Shown here one piece after another: positions 52,560-61,417 of a stretch of DNA of 64,000 nt (position 1 is the stretch's first letter; every line of letters starts with the position of its first letter). The notes beneath the pieces are model-generated. The model had not been told where the DNA came from. It saw only the letters and a list, made by a program, of their open reading frames with translations, and made no database searches. Source of the DNA: JAOUEA01 sp963797635 (lineage in GTDB: Bacteria; Actinomycetota; UBA4738; HRBIN12); contig CAWCPZ010000010.1 in the NCBI GenBank assembly GCA_963797635.1, forward strand, positions 62,001 to 126,000, read 5' to 3'. The position numbers and the translations under genes were made by a program.

Positions 52560-54362
52560 TCAGGCGGCCGGGACGGTCCGCGCCAGGAACGCGAGGATCG
52601 CGCGCTGCTGGTGGATCTCCTCCTCGATGTCGAACGAGGAGTGACCGGTGCCGAACAGGTAGACCTCGTGCGGATGTCCGCGGTCCTTCAGGCGGTCCAC
52701 GTAGGCCATCGCCTGACGGAACGGGCATCGGCTGTCGTTCTCTCCGATGATGAACATCACCGGCGCGGTGACCCGGCCGGCGAAGTTGATCGGGTTGCGC
52801 TCGCGCATCAGGTCGGGCACGTCGGCGGGCGCGCCGCCCAACAACGCGCGGTCATACGCCTGCAGCTCGGGCGACATGTCGTCGTAGCTGAGCTCGTAGT
52901 CCCCCACCGGCACCCCCGCGATGCCGGCGACCCACAGCTCGGGATGCGTGCCGACCTCCATCAGCGTGATGTAGCCGCCCCACGACCAGCCGCCGATCAC
53001 CGCGCGGCTCGGATCCGCGATGCCGCGGGCCACCAGATCGGCGAGCCCCGCGTTGACGTCGACCACCTCGGGGCCGCCGATGTTGCCGATCAGCGTGTCC
53101 CGCCACGCCCGTCCGTACCCGATCGAGCCGCGGTAATTCACCATGCCCACCGCGAACCCGGCATCGACGTAGCACTGCACCTCAGGGCTGAACCGGTCGG
53201 TGTCGAGCCAGGTGGGGCCGCCGTGCACCAGCATGATCACCGGGAACGGCCCATCGCCCTCGGGCGTGACGTAGAACCCGTGCACGCGGTCGCCTTCGCC
53301 GTTGTCGAAGTGCCACGACACGTACGGCCGGCCCTCGGGGGCGCGCTCACCGTCGGCGCGCAGCACCTCGGTGCCCTGGTCATCCAGCACCAGGGCCTGA
53401 CGGTCGCCTTGGGACTGCCGCAGCCACACCCTGCCGTCGGGACGGACCCGGGCGCTCCAGACCGTGCCCGCCGGGTGATCGATCGCCGTCAACGCCCCGG
53501 AGGCGAGGTCGTACCGGTACACCTGGTCACGGCCTTCGAAGAGGTTGATCAGGAGCAACGCCGACGCGTCGGGCCACCAGTCGTGGACCTCGATCACCCC
53601 GGGCAGGTCGATCTCGAGATCGGTGCGCTCTCCCGTCGCGAGGTTCCAGATGGCGGGTCGCTCTTCGCCGAAACGTTCGTGCAGGAACGCGAGCCGCTGG
53701 TCGCCCGCGATCGGCGACCAGCACGAGGACTTCAGGGCGAGCCCCTCGTCGAGCTGCTCGGCGATCACGGCGCCCGTTCGAGGGTCGATCACGCGAAGGG
53801 CGGGGTGGATCAGGTCGCCGTGTTCGGCGTGTTCGAGCGTCAACAGGGTTCCGTCCGAGGACAGCGCGCCGCGGTTGAATCCTCCGCCGGTGGAGCCCCC
53901 CAGGCTCACCGCCTCGGTGCTGCGGACCAGCTCCTTGGCGGGTGCTCCGTCGACCGCGGCGAACACCGCGAACCCGTCGCGATCGCTGATCGCCGCGACG
54001 ACGACCCCCGGGGCCTGCGCGAACCCTTGGTTCCAGCCCTGGGGCGTGCCCTGCAGGAAGGGCCGGCCCTCGCCACCCGCGAACGGCTGGATGAACCACT
54101 GCCCTGCCTCACTGCCGGTCTCGTCCTGCCAGTACAGGACACCCTCACCGTCGAGCGTCGGGGCACCGTCGACGACGCCCACGGGGTGATCGGTCACCTG
54201 CCGCTTGGCGCCGGTGGCCATGTCCCAACAGTGCACCTGATAGACGCCGCTCTCGGTGCTCTCGTAGACGATGCGGTCGGGCGCCGTCGGCGACCAGTCG
54301 GGCATGAGCACGGATGGAGCGCGGAATCGCGCCTCCCAGCGAGGGTTCCCTTCGTCGGTCAT
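52560..54362 (-). CDS. Prolyl oligopeptidase-family serine peptidase (S9)
   Basis: This 600-residue protein has an N-terminal beta-propeller (about 1-340) with WSP-type blades and a C-terminal alpha/beta-hydrolase domain (about 350-600). The catalytic Ser is in GGWSWGGYI, the Asp in IGENDSRCP and the His in GTGHSSFD. No signal peptide is seen, so it is probably cytoplasmic, as in acylaminoacyl-peptidases and dipeptidyl-peptidase-like enzymes. It is 9 bp after the molybdenum-hydroxylase gene. Confidence 0.92.
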   Translation of the reverse strand: MTDEGNPRWEARFRAPSVLMPDWSPTAPDRIVYESTESGVYQVHCWDMATGAKRQVTDHPVGVVDGAPTLDGEGVLYWQDETGSEAGQWFIQPFAGGEGRPFLQGTPQGWNQGFAQAPGVVVAAISDRDGFAVFAAVDGAPAKELVRSTEAVSLGGSTGGGFNRGALSSDGTLLTLEHAEHGDLIHPALRVIDPRTGAVIAEQLDEGLALKSSCWSPIAGDQRLAFLHERFGEERPAIWNLATGERTDLEIDLPGVIEVHDWWPDASALLLINLFEGRDQVYRYDLASGALTAIDHPAGTVWSARVRPDGRVWLRQSQGDRQALVLDDQGTEVLRADGERAPEGRPYVSWHFDNGEGDRVHGFYVTPEGDGPFPVIMLVHGGPTWLDTDRFSPEVQCYVDAGFAVGMVNYRGSIGYGRAWRDTLIGNIGGPEVVDVNAGLADLVARGIADPSRAVIGGWSWGGYITLMEVGTHPELWVAGIAGVPVGDYELSYDDMSPELQAYDRALLGGAPADVPDLMRERNPINFAGRVTAPVMFIIGENDSRCPFRQAMAYVDRLKDRGHPHEVYLFGTGHSSFDIEEEIHQQRAILAFLARTVPAA

Positions 54363-54371
54363 CCAGGAACC

Positions 54372-56678
54372 CTACCCGGGAGGGTGCAGCGCGGCCCACA
54401 CGCGCTCGGGAGAAAGCGGCAGGTCGAGATGGCGCACGCCGAAGGGGGTGAGCGCGTCGACCACCGCGTTCTGGATCGCCGGTGTCGACCCGATCGTGGC
54501 GGACTCGCCGATCCCCTTGGCCCCCAGCGGGTTCACCGGGGTCGGCGTCTCGGTGCGGGCGGTCTCGAACCAGGGGAACTCCGCCGCCGAGGGCATCAGG
54601 TAGGTGGTGAGGTTGCCGGTCATCGGGTTGCCCGCATCGTCGTAGCGCACCTCCTCGTACAGCGCCTGCGCGATGCCCTGGCCCAGCCCGCCGTGCACCT
54701 GTCCCTCCACCAGCATCGGGTTCAGGATCCGTCCGCAGTCGTCCACCGCGATGTGGCGCACCAGGCGGACGTCCCCGGTCTCGGTGTCGACCTCGACCAC
54801 CGCGATGTGGGTCCCGAACGGGAAGGTCGAGGCGGGTTCGCGATACACGCCCTCGGCACGGAGCCCCGGTTCCATCCCCGCCGGGAGCCGCGCACGGTCG
54901 GCGGCGGCCGACGCCAGCTCGGGCCAGGTGATCGAGCGGGTCGGCGCCCCGGCCACCTCCAGGCCACCCTCGCCCACGGTGAGATCGGCCTCGTCGACCT
55001 CGAGCAGATGGGCGGCGAGCGTGCGGGCCTTCGCCACGACCTCTTCGCTGCGCTCGAGGACCGACGACCCTCCGGCCTGCAGCGACCGTGACCCCCACGT
55101 GCCGGCGCCGCGGCGGACGATGCCGGTGTCGCTGTGCACCACGCGCACCGACGTGAACGGCACGCCCAGCACGGCGGACGCGATCTGGGCGAACGCGGTC
55201 TCGTGCCCCTGACCGTGCGGCGACGTGCCGGTGTGCACCGTGACCGTGCCGTCGGTCGCCACCTCGACCGCGCCGAATTCCTTGCTCATGAACGACGTGA
55301 TCTCCACGTACGTCGCGAGCCCGATCCCCAGCTCCACATGATCGCCGCGCGCTCGGCGCGCCGCCTGCTCGGCACGGAGCGCGTCCATGCCGGCGATCCG
55401 CAGCGCCTCGTCGAGCGCCTTGGCGTAGTCGCCGATGTCGTACACCGTTCCCGAAGCCGACTCGTACGGGAACGCGTCGGCGGGGATCAGGTTCTTGCGG
55501 CGAACGTCCACCGCGTCCAAGCCGAGTTCGGCGGCCACCAGGTCGATCGCGCGCTCGATCAACGCGGCGGCCTCGGGCCGGCCGGCGCCGCGATAGGGCG
55601 CGACCGGCGTGGCGTTCGTGACGATCGAGCGTCCACGGCAGGCCACGTCGCGGATCGTGTACACGCCGCCCAGCATCTCCTGGGTCGTGGTGGGCAGGAA
55701 CGCGCCGATCGGATAGGCGCCCATGTCGGCGAGCAGGTCGGCCCGCACCCCGACGATCGTGCCGTCGCGCTTGGCGCCGATCTCGACGAGCTGCACCTGC
55801 GCGCGCCCGTGCGTGAGGCCCAGCATCGATTCCGAGCGCGTCTCCACCCAGCGGATCGGCCGGCCGAGCTTCGCGGCCGCCACCGCCACCGCCTGGTATT
55901 CGGGGTAGATCTGCAGCTTCGCACCGAAGCCCCCGCCCACGTCCGGGGCGATCGTGCGCACCTGGTCCTTGCGCACCTCGAGCAGCTCGGCCAGATCGTC
56001 GCGCACGTCGAACGGCACCTGCGTCGAGACCCACACCGTGAACCCGCCGTCACCGTCGGGAGCGACCGCGATCGCGTTCGGCTCCATCGGGACGGGGGCC
56101 ACGCGCTGGTTCACGAACCGGCCGCGCGCCACGACGTCGGAGCCCGCCAGGACGTCGTCGTCCCACCGCACCTCGAACGCATCGGCCACGTTGCTGCCGT
56201 GGTCGGGCCACAGCAGCGGGGCGTCGTCGGCGATCGCCGCTTCGACGTCGGTGACCGCCGCCAGCGGCTCCAGGTCGGGCAGGACGATCTCGGCGGCGTC
56301 CTGGCCCACGGCGAGGGACTCGGCCACCACCAGCGCCAGCGGTTCTCCCACGAACCGCACCACGTCTCGTGCGATCACCTCGCGGCCGAACGGACCTTCG
56401 AGCGTGCCCGAGGCCCCCTCCACGTTGCCGCTGGGGGGCATCGCACGGATGGCCAGATCGTCTGCGGTGTAGACCGCGACCACCCCGGGCATGGCCCGTG
56501 CGGCGTCGACGTCCACCGCGATCACGCGCGCGTGCGGCATCATGGAGCGAACGAACACCGCCCGGAGCACGCCCTCGATCGGGAGGTTCTCGAGGTACCG
56601 GCCGCGGCCCGTCAGGAACCGTGGGTCTTCAGAACGCAGGGCCGGTTGGCCGAACATCGAGGGAGGCAGCGTGGGCAC
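54372..56678 (-). CDS. Xanthine dehydrogenase/CO-dehydrogenase-type molybdenum large subunit
   Basis: This protein of about 768 residues carries the molybdenum cofactor domains of the xanthine oxidase family: FLTGRGRYLENL at the N-terminus, DVGGGFGAKLQIYPEY, the active-site loop PYRGAGRPEA, and the base Glu in GAKGIGESATIG. The loop PYRGAGR matches form II (aldehyde or xanthine oxidase-like) CoxL proteins rather than true CO dehydrogenase, which has a Cys-containing loop. The small and medium (iron-sulfur, FAD) subunits are not present next to it. I chose GTG at 56678; ATG at 56657 is an alternative. Confidence 0.85.
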   Translation of the reverse strand: MPTLPPSMFGQPALRSEDPRFLTGRGRYLENLPIEGVLRAVFVRSMMPHARVIAVDVDAARAMPGVVAVYTADDLAIRAMPPSGNVEGASGTLEGPFGREVIARDVVRFVGEPLALVVAESLAVGQDAAEIVLPDLEPLAAVTDVEAAIADDAPLLWPDHGSNVADAFEVRWDDDVLAGSDVVARGRFVNQRVAPVPMEPNAIAVAPDGDGGFTVWVSTQVPFDVRDDLAELLEVRKDQVRTIAPDVGGGFGAKLQIYPEYQAVAVAAAKLGRPIRWVETRSESMLGLTHGRAQVQLVEIGAKRDGTIVGVRADLLADMGAYPIGAFLPTTTQEMLGGVYTIRDVACRGRSIVTNATPVAPYRGAGRPEAAALIERAIDLVAAELGLDAVDVRRKNLIPADAFPYESASGTVYDIGDYAKALDEALRIAGMDALRAEQAARRARGDHVELGIGLATYVEITSFMSKEFGAVEVATDGTVTVHTGTSPHGQGHETAFAQIASAVLGVPFTSVRVVHSDTGIVRRGAGTWGSRSLQAGGSSVLERSEEVVAKARTLAAHLLEVDEADLTVGEGGLEVAGAPTRSITWPELASAAADRARLPAGMEPGLRAEGVYREPASTFPFGTHIAVVEVDTETGDVRLVRHIAVDDCGRILNPMLVEGQVHGGLGQGIAQALYEEVRYDDAGNPMTGNLTTYLMPSAAEFPWFETARTETPTPVNPLGAKGIGESATIGSTPAIQNAVVDALTPFGVRHLDLPLSPERVWAALHPPG

Positions 56679-56775
56679 GACCTCATGCTCCCACAGGGCG
56701 TGAGGCCACCAGCGGTCGTCAGAGGGGGGAGAGCACATCCGAGCCAAGCGAACCGGCACGGTCCTGATCACGGCG

Positions 56776-57859
56776 GTGCTCATGACGGGGATCGTCGCCC
56801 TCGCCGGATCGCCGGCCGCCACCGCGGCGCCGCCGAAGGTCCGCGTCGTGCCCGTGGCGACCCTGGCCAACCCGGTCGGATTCACGTTCACCCCGGACGG
56901 ACGCATCGTCTACGCAGAACGCGACACCGGCGAGGTCCGGTTCCTGAACCCCCGCACCGGTTCGGACCGGCTGTTCTTCCGGATCGGCGGGGTCAACAGC
57001 GAGGGCGAGCGCGGCGCGCTGGGCGTGGCCCTGCACCCCGACTGGCCCCGCACCCCGTTCGTCTACGTCTACGTCACGCGCGGCCCCGGCGGCGAACCGA
57101 TCCGCAACCAACTGATCCGCCTGCGCGCCGTGCACGGCCACGGCCGCAACCTCACGGTGTTGCTGCAGTCACCGATCGGGTCGCGCGCCAACCACAACGG
57201 CGGCAGGATCGCGTTCGGCCCCGACGGCAAGCTCTACGTCGTGATCGGCGACGGTGGCGAGGACCCATCGACGGCGCAGGACCTCACCGACGAACCTCGC
57301 GGCAAGATCCTGCGGCTCAACCCCAACGGTTCGGTGCCGCCGTCGAACCCGTTCCCGGGCTCGCCGGTGTACTCGTTCGGCCATCGCAACTCGATCGGGT
57401 TCGCGTTCGACCCGGACTCGGGCAACCTCTGGGAAACGGAGAACGGGCCCGACTGCAACGACGAGATCAACCTGATCCAGGCCGGGGGCAACTTCGCCTG
57501 GGGCCCGAGCCAGGCGTGTCCCGACACGAACCAGGACGGCCCCGACCCCAAGCTCCTGCCCGTCTGGAACTTCGACGAGACCGTCGCGGTGACCGGCACC
57601 GCGTTCTGCGACGGGTGCGGCCTCGGCGCCGCCTACGACGGCGACCTGTTCGTGGGGTGCGCGAACGGCACCTGCAAGCAGACCGTGGGACCGGTCGCGC
57701 ACGCCGACCTGAACGGAGCGCGCGACGACTTCAGCGGCGCCGCTCCAGCAGGTGTCGCTCATCAACTTCGCCGGACCGGTGTACTCGATGGAGACGTCGC
57801 CGAACCATCGTCTGTACTTCAGCAACGCCCTGGGTATCTATCGACTGGCGCCCGCGTGA
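56776..57859 (+). CDS. Secreted sorbosone/glucose dehydrogenase-like beta-propeller (frameshifted)
   Basis: This protein of about 360 residues belongs to the PQQ-dependent GSDH family (six-bladed propeller). It shows GVNSEGERGALGVALHPDW, NHNGGRIAFGPDGKLYVVIGDGGE, RNSIGFAFDPDSGNLWETENGPDCNDEINL and AFCDGCGLG. The last about 40 residues are in another frame; the shift is near 57743. The frame then ends in GIYRLAP, as in its paralogue. The GTG at 56776 gives only a short signal peptide; in-frame residues upstream look like a better signal, with an ATC codon at 56737 spaced from a G-rich ribosome site where a start codon would be expected. Confidence 0.8.
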
Positions 57860-57891
57860 GCGCCCTCCCCGAGCAGAGAGGACTTCGACGC

Positions 57892-59004
57892 ATGCGAACG
57901 ATCCGAACCACGGTGCGGCTCCTGATCCTGACCCTGATCGCGAGTTCGCTCGCGGTCGTGACCTTGGCCCCGGCCGCCAACGCGGGGGCGTCGATCAAGG
58001 TCCTGAAGGTGAAGGGCGGTCTGAGAGGGCCGGCCGGGTTCACGTTCCTGCCGGGGGGCAAGCTCCTCTACGCCGAACGAGGGAGCGGGCAGATCCGCAT
58101 CCTGAACCTCGAGACCAAGCACACCCGGCGCTTCTTCACGATCCCGGGCGTCAACGGTGCGGGGGAGCGTGGAGCCCTGGGCGTGGCGGTGCATCCGGCG
58201 TGGCCCGACCAGCCGTTCGTGTACGTCTTCGCCACCCGCAACGCCGGCGGGAACCTGCGGAACCAGATCGTTCGCATCCGCGCGAACAAGCATGACGGCG
58301 CCTGGAAGGGCGTGGGCATGAAGGTGCTGCTGTCGGCGCCCGCGTCGAACGATCCGTATCACAACGGCGGACGCATCGAGTTCGGCCCCGACGGCAGGCT
58401 CTACGCGATCGTCGGAGACGGACACAACTCCACGAACGCGCAGGACGTCACCTCGAACCTGCGCGGGAAGATCCTGCGGCTCCGGGCCGATGGCGGCGTG
58501 CCGGCCGACAACCCGACGATCGGGGGCGAGCGCACGCGCATGTTCGCCTACGGCATCCGGAACTCCTTCGGCTTCGCGTTCGATCCGGACACCGGCGACC
58601 TCTGGGAAACGGAGAACGGCCCAGGGTGCAACGACGAGGTCAACCGGATCGTGGCCGGGGAGAACTACGGCTGGGGTCCGAGCGAGAGCTGCCCCGACAC
58701 GAACAACAGCGGCCCGAGTCCGCGCCTGCCCTTGGTCACCTACGACTCGACGATCGGCATCACCGGCGCCGTGTTCTGCGACGGATGCGGGCTGGCCGGG
58801 GCCGAAGGGGACCTGTTCTGGGGAGCGTGCTGCGACGGTGGCAGCCTGCACCGAGGGATCCTGAACGGGCCGCGCGACGACTTCGCCAACGTGGTCACCG
58901 TCTTCGACGTGCCCGGCGGTTCGATCTACTCGATGGAGCGGGCGCCGAACGGACGCATCTACTTCAGCGACAGCTCGGCCATCTACCGGTTGGCTCCCGT
59001 GTAG
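57892..59004 (+). CDS. Secreted sorbosone/glucose dehydrogenase-like beta-propeller
   Basis: This intact 370-residue paralogue of the previous gene has a clear signal peptide (about 1-31, ending in PAANA) and the same motifs: GVNGAGERGALGVAVHPAW, YHNGGRIEFGPDGRLYAIVGDGHN, RNSFGFAFDPDTGDLWETENGPGCNDEVN and a cysteine-containing FCDGCG. A Ca2+/PQQ-dependent sugar oxidation is the family activity; the substrate is unknown. It begins 32 bp after the first copy, indicating a tandem duplication. Confidence 0.87.
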   Translation: MRTIRTTVRLLILTLIASSLAVVTLAPAANAGASIKVLKVKGGLRGPAGFTFLPGGKLLYAERGSGQIRILNLETKHTRRFFTIPGVNGAGERGALGVAVHPAWPDQPFVYVFATRNAGGNLRNQIVRIRANKHDGAWKGVGMKVLLSAPASNDPYHNGGRIEFGPDGRLYAIVGDGHNSTNAQDVTSNLRGKILRLRADGGVPADNPTIGGERTRMFAYGIRNSFGFAFDPDTGDLWETENGPGCNDEVNRIVAGENYGWGPSESCPDTNNSGPSPRLPLVTYDSTIGITGAVFCDGCGLAGAEGDLFWGACCDGGSLHRGILNGPRDDFANVVTVFDVPGGSIYSMERAPNGRIYFSDSSAIYRLAPV

Positions 59005-59045
59005 GGCTCGCCCAACTCGGCGGAGGGGCGTACCCTCGAAGCACC

Positions 59046-59210
59046 ATGGATATCGGCCAGCCCAAACGCATCATCGAGATCACGCCCGCCGCGATCCCGG
59101 TGCCGGGCGAGCTCGTGCCGGACCTCGCGCCCGACATGACGCCTGAGCGCGAGCCCGAACGTGAACCCCAGCCCGCGGGGCCCGAGTCGGCGGATCGACG
59201 ATCGAGATGA
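59046..59210 (+). CDS. Short proline/glutamate-rich protein
   Basis: This 54-residue ORF is rich in Pro, Glu and Asp, with no hydrophobic segment. A TACCCT -10 box (59031-59036) lies 9 nt upstream and the stop overlaps the next start by 4 bp (ATGA), which supports real translation. I do not recognise it. Confidence 0.55.
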   Translation: MDIGQPKRIIEITPAAIPVPGELVPDLAPDMTPEREPEREPQPAGPESADRRSR

Positions 59211-59788
59211 GCCGCACCTCCACCGCGTCGCCCGCCGGTGGACTGGAACTCACGACCGGCGCGGAGCCCATCCTCGCCTGGCGGGCGTGGGCGCTCACCG
59301 GCACGCGCGACGGCGACGACCTGATGCTGCGTCCCGTCGCTCGCCGGTCGCGACCCTGGAAGCCCCGGCAGCCCGCGGAGGCGGCCTGTTCCCTCGCCCG
59401 CTTCCACCGGGCGCCCCACGCCGGATGCACCTGCGGGCTGCACGGCACCCACGCCGTGGAGATCCTGCGCAAGACCAAGTGCCCGGCCGTGCTGGGACGC
59501 GTCGCGCTGTGGGGCACGGTGATCGAGCACGAGTACGGCTACCGGGCGCGGTTCGCCTATCCGCAGCGCACCAGGCTGATCTGCCAGTTCTGCTTCTGGA
59601 TGGCGGGCCCGTACGCCGCGGCGCCCGAACACGTCGGCTGGTTCCCGAAGGACGAACTCATGCCGATCTGCGACGAGCACCTCGAGACGGCGTCGAGATA
59701 CGGACTGGCACCGAGGCACGTGCTGCCGGCCGAAGCGGTCGATCAACGCCTGCGCGAGACCTACGCGGTGGACGCGCTCGCGGTCTAG
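59207..59788 (+). CDS. Conserved hypothetical cysteine-rich protein
   Basis: This 193-residue protein has a tryptophan-containing N-terminal strand (ILAWRAWALTGT), a central CTCGLHG, a VALWGTVIEHEYGYRARFAYP segment, and a C-terminal ICQFCFW and PICDEH. The paired cysteines and histidines suggest metal binding. It looks like a conserved actinobacterial family whose function I cannot name. It is coupled to the preceding short ORF. Confidence 0.65.
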   Translation: MSRTSTASPAGGLELTTGAEPILAWRAWALTGTRDGDDLMLRPVARRSRPWKPRQPAEAACSLARFHRAPHAGCTCGLHGTHAVEILRKTKCPAVLGRVALWGTVIEHEYGYRARFAYPQRTRLICQFCFWMAGPYAAAPEHVGWFPKDELMPICDEHLETASRYGLAPRHVLPAEAVDQRLRETYAVDALAV

Positions 59789-59792
59789 CGAC

Positions 59793-60141
59793 TCAGGTGG
59801 GGTCCGGCCCGCCGCCGGGCTTCTTCCGCGCCGCCGTGCGGGCCAGCCGCGCCCGAAGGTCGTTCGCTGCGGGCGGAGCCGTCTCGGTCGACCCGACGGG
59901 TTCGAGCGGCTCCTCGGAGGTGTCCGTGCCGGGCCGGCTCGCCTGCACCTGCTCGGACAGTTCCTGCAGGCGGCGCTCAGCGTCGAGCGCGCGGCGCTCG
60001 GCCACCTGGACCCGGTCATCGAGCGCACCGAGTTCCTCGGGCACGCGTCTCGGCGGCCTGCGCCCTGGCTTCGGCGGCGTCCCGCTCGCGCTCGGCCTCG
60101 GCGACGCGCGCTCGCAACTCGGCGATCTCGGACTCGTCCAT
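59793..60141 (-). CDS. Coiled-coil hypothetical protein (frameshifted)
   Basis: Two Glu/Ala/Arg-rich heptad-like pieces (EIAELRARVAEAERERDAAE, then DDRVQVAERRALDAERRLQELSEQ) form one predicted coiled coil of about 115 residues. They are in different frames, joined near 60047. The start is the ATG at 60141 after CAGGGAG. It ends with a basic, Pro/Gly-rich tail. The role is unknown and composition bias makes homology claims unsafe. Confidence 0.5.
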
Positions 60142-60199
60142 CTCCCTGGCGTCTTCGGCAGGTGCCGGTCCGGCTTGAACCGCCGGGATCAGCGATGGA

Positions 60200-61219
60200 T
60201 CAGTCGGGGCCGACCAGGTGACGGAGCGGCGGCGGGGGCGAGCCGGTCTCGGTCACCGACCAGAACCCGTTCCAGCGGCCGCCGTCCGTGTAGGAGAACG
60301 AGATCGCCTCGGCCGAGTCCACCGGGACCCGGCACGGCGCGACCGGATGCCGGCGGAACGCCGTCCACGCCGGTCCGTGCGGATCGCGATGCCACAGGAA
60401 GCCCTGGCCGTAGTTCTTCACCACGATCCACCGGCCGTCCCGGGCGATGTCGGCCGACACCGCCCCCACGCCGTGGCCATCGGTCGCCGCGGTCAGGGTG
60501 GCCACCTGCTTCGCATGGTTGAGCCGGCCGCCGTGCAGAGCTCCCACGCGCATCCTGAACGCCCGAACACGGTTGGCGTGACCACCGATCGTCTCCAGGT
60601 CCTTGGTGATCACGATCACGTCGTGGCGCCGCGGATCGACGAACATCGACTCGGCGTTCCGAGGCGCCAGCACGCCTGCCTTCGTGTAGTAACGGAAGGT
60701 GAACTTCTTGATCCGGGTGATCGTGCGCGTCACGCCCGAGGCGCCGGCGCGGATCTTCGGCTCGGCGATCCGGTAGAGCGCGGGAACCTTCTGGCCGCTG
60801 CCGTCGCGAGCGTGCGCGTTGTCACCGATGTCGCCGATGTACAGCTGGTCACGGCCCTTGCGCCGGTCCAGGCCCAGCGCTTCCCAGTCCAGGTTGCCGA
60901 CGTCGGCCTTCGACAAGGTGAAATCCCCGATCACCTCGCCGCCGGCGTTGAACGCGAACAGGTGCGGTCCGTTGTTGCCGTCTTCGACCGACCACAGGAC
61001 GCCCCGATGAGCCAGCGACGCCTGGATGCCCGACAGCTCGTTGAGGACTGAGGCGCCGGTGCCGGAGAGCCCCGCGTTCTGCCAGGTGCGGTCGTAGGCA
61101 GGGCATCTCGCGGCCTCGGGAACCGGCTCGGCGAGGACGGTGAGCGGGGCAGACGCTGAGACCAGGCAGGAGGTCGCCAGGACACACGCCGTCACCGTTC
61201 GCCGGACCGGGATCCCCAT
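60200..61219 (-). CDS. Secreted hypothetical protein
   Basis: This 339-residue protein has a signal peptide (about 1-31, ending near VLAEP) and no membrane helix after it. The mature part has strand-rich segments (ELSGIQASLAHRGVLWSVEDG, LYIGDIGDNAHARDG, ALYRIAEP, VIVITKDLE) that resemble a six- or seven-bladed propeller with an SdiA/esterase-like look, but I cannot name a family. The DIGDN and DGN loops could bind calcium. The start ATG at 61219 is supported by AGG(C)TCCTCG spacing. Confidence 0.6.
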   Translation of the reverse strand: MGIPVRRTVTACVLATSCLVSASAPLTVLAEPVPEAARCPAYDRTWQNAGLSGTGASVLNELSGIQASLAHRGVLWSVEDGNNGPHLFAFNAGGEVIGDFTLSKADVGNLDWEALGLDRRKGRDQLYIGDIGDNAHARDGSGQKVPALYRIAEPKIRAGASGVTRTITRIKKFTFRYYTKAGVLAPRNAESMFVDPRRHDVIVITKDLETIGGHANRVRAFRMRVGALHGGRLNHAKQVATLTAATDGHGVGAVSADIARDGRWIVVKNYGQGFLWHRDPHGPAWTAFRRHPVAPCRVPVDSAEAISFSYTDGGRWNGFWSVTETGSPPPPLRHLVGPD

Positions 61220-61417
61220 GCACGAGGAGCCTACCCGCGCGGCGCGACGGCCCGCATCGGCCGGACGGCTGGTTCCCGTCCGGGGGACACGACACCGAGA
61301 CGGATCGCACGCCGATGTGAGCGGCATCACGGTGGGGCGGCGTGGTTCGACTCAAGGTGAGCCCGGCGATCTGCCGATATGGAGGTCGCTCCCTACCCCC
61401 GGACGGAGAACCTCACA
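61220..61417. other. Intergenic region between divergent secreted-protein genes
   Basis: This stretch of just under 200 bp lies between divergent genes. I see no convincing -10 box with correct spacing, no repeats and no hairpin with a tail. It must hold the promoters of both genes. Confidence 0.3.

Noticed and set aside
51210..55091. A plus-strand open frame of about 1290 codons opposite gdhA and the S9 peptidase
   Set aside because: It is a shadow of minus-strand genes with intact catalytic motifs and has the composition of antisense GC-rich sequence.
54372..56678. Aerobic carbon-monoxide dehydrogenase (CoxL form I)
   Set aside because: The active-site loop is PYRGAGR rather than the Cys-containing form I loop, and coxS and coxM are missing.
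55134..58295. A plus-strand open frame of about 1050 codons
   Set aside because: It runs over the antisense of the molybdenum hydroxylase and out of frame through the GSDH genes, with no recognisable domain.
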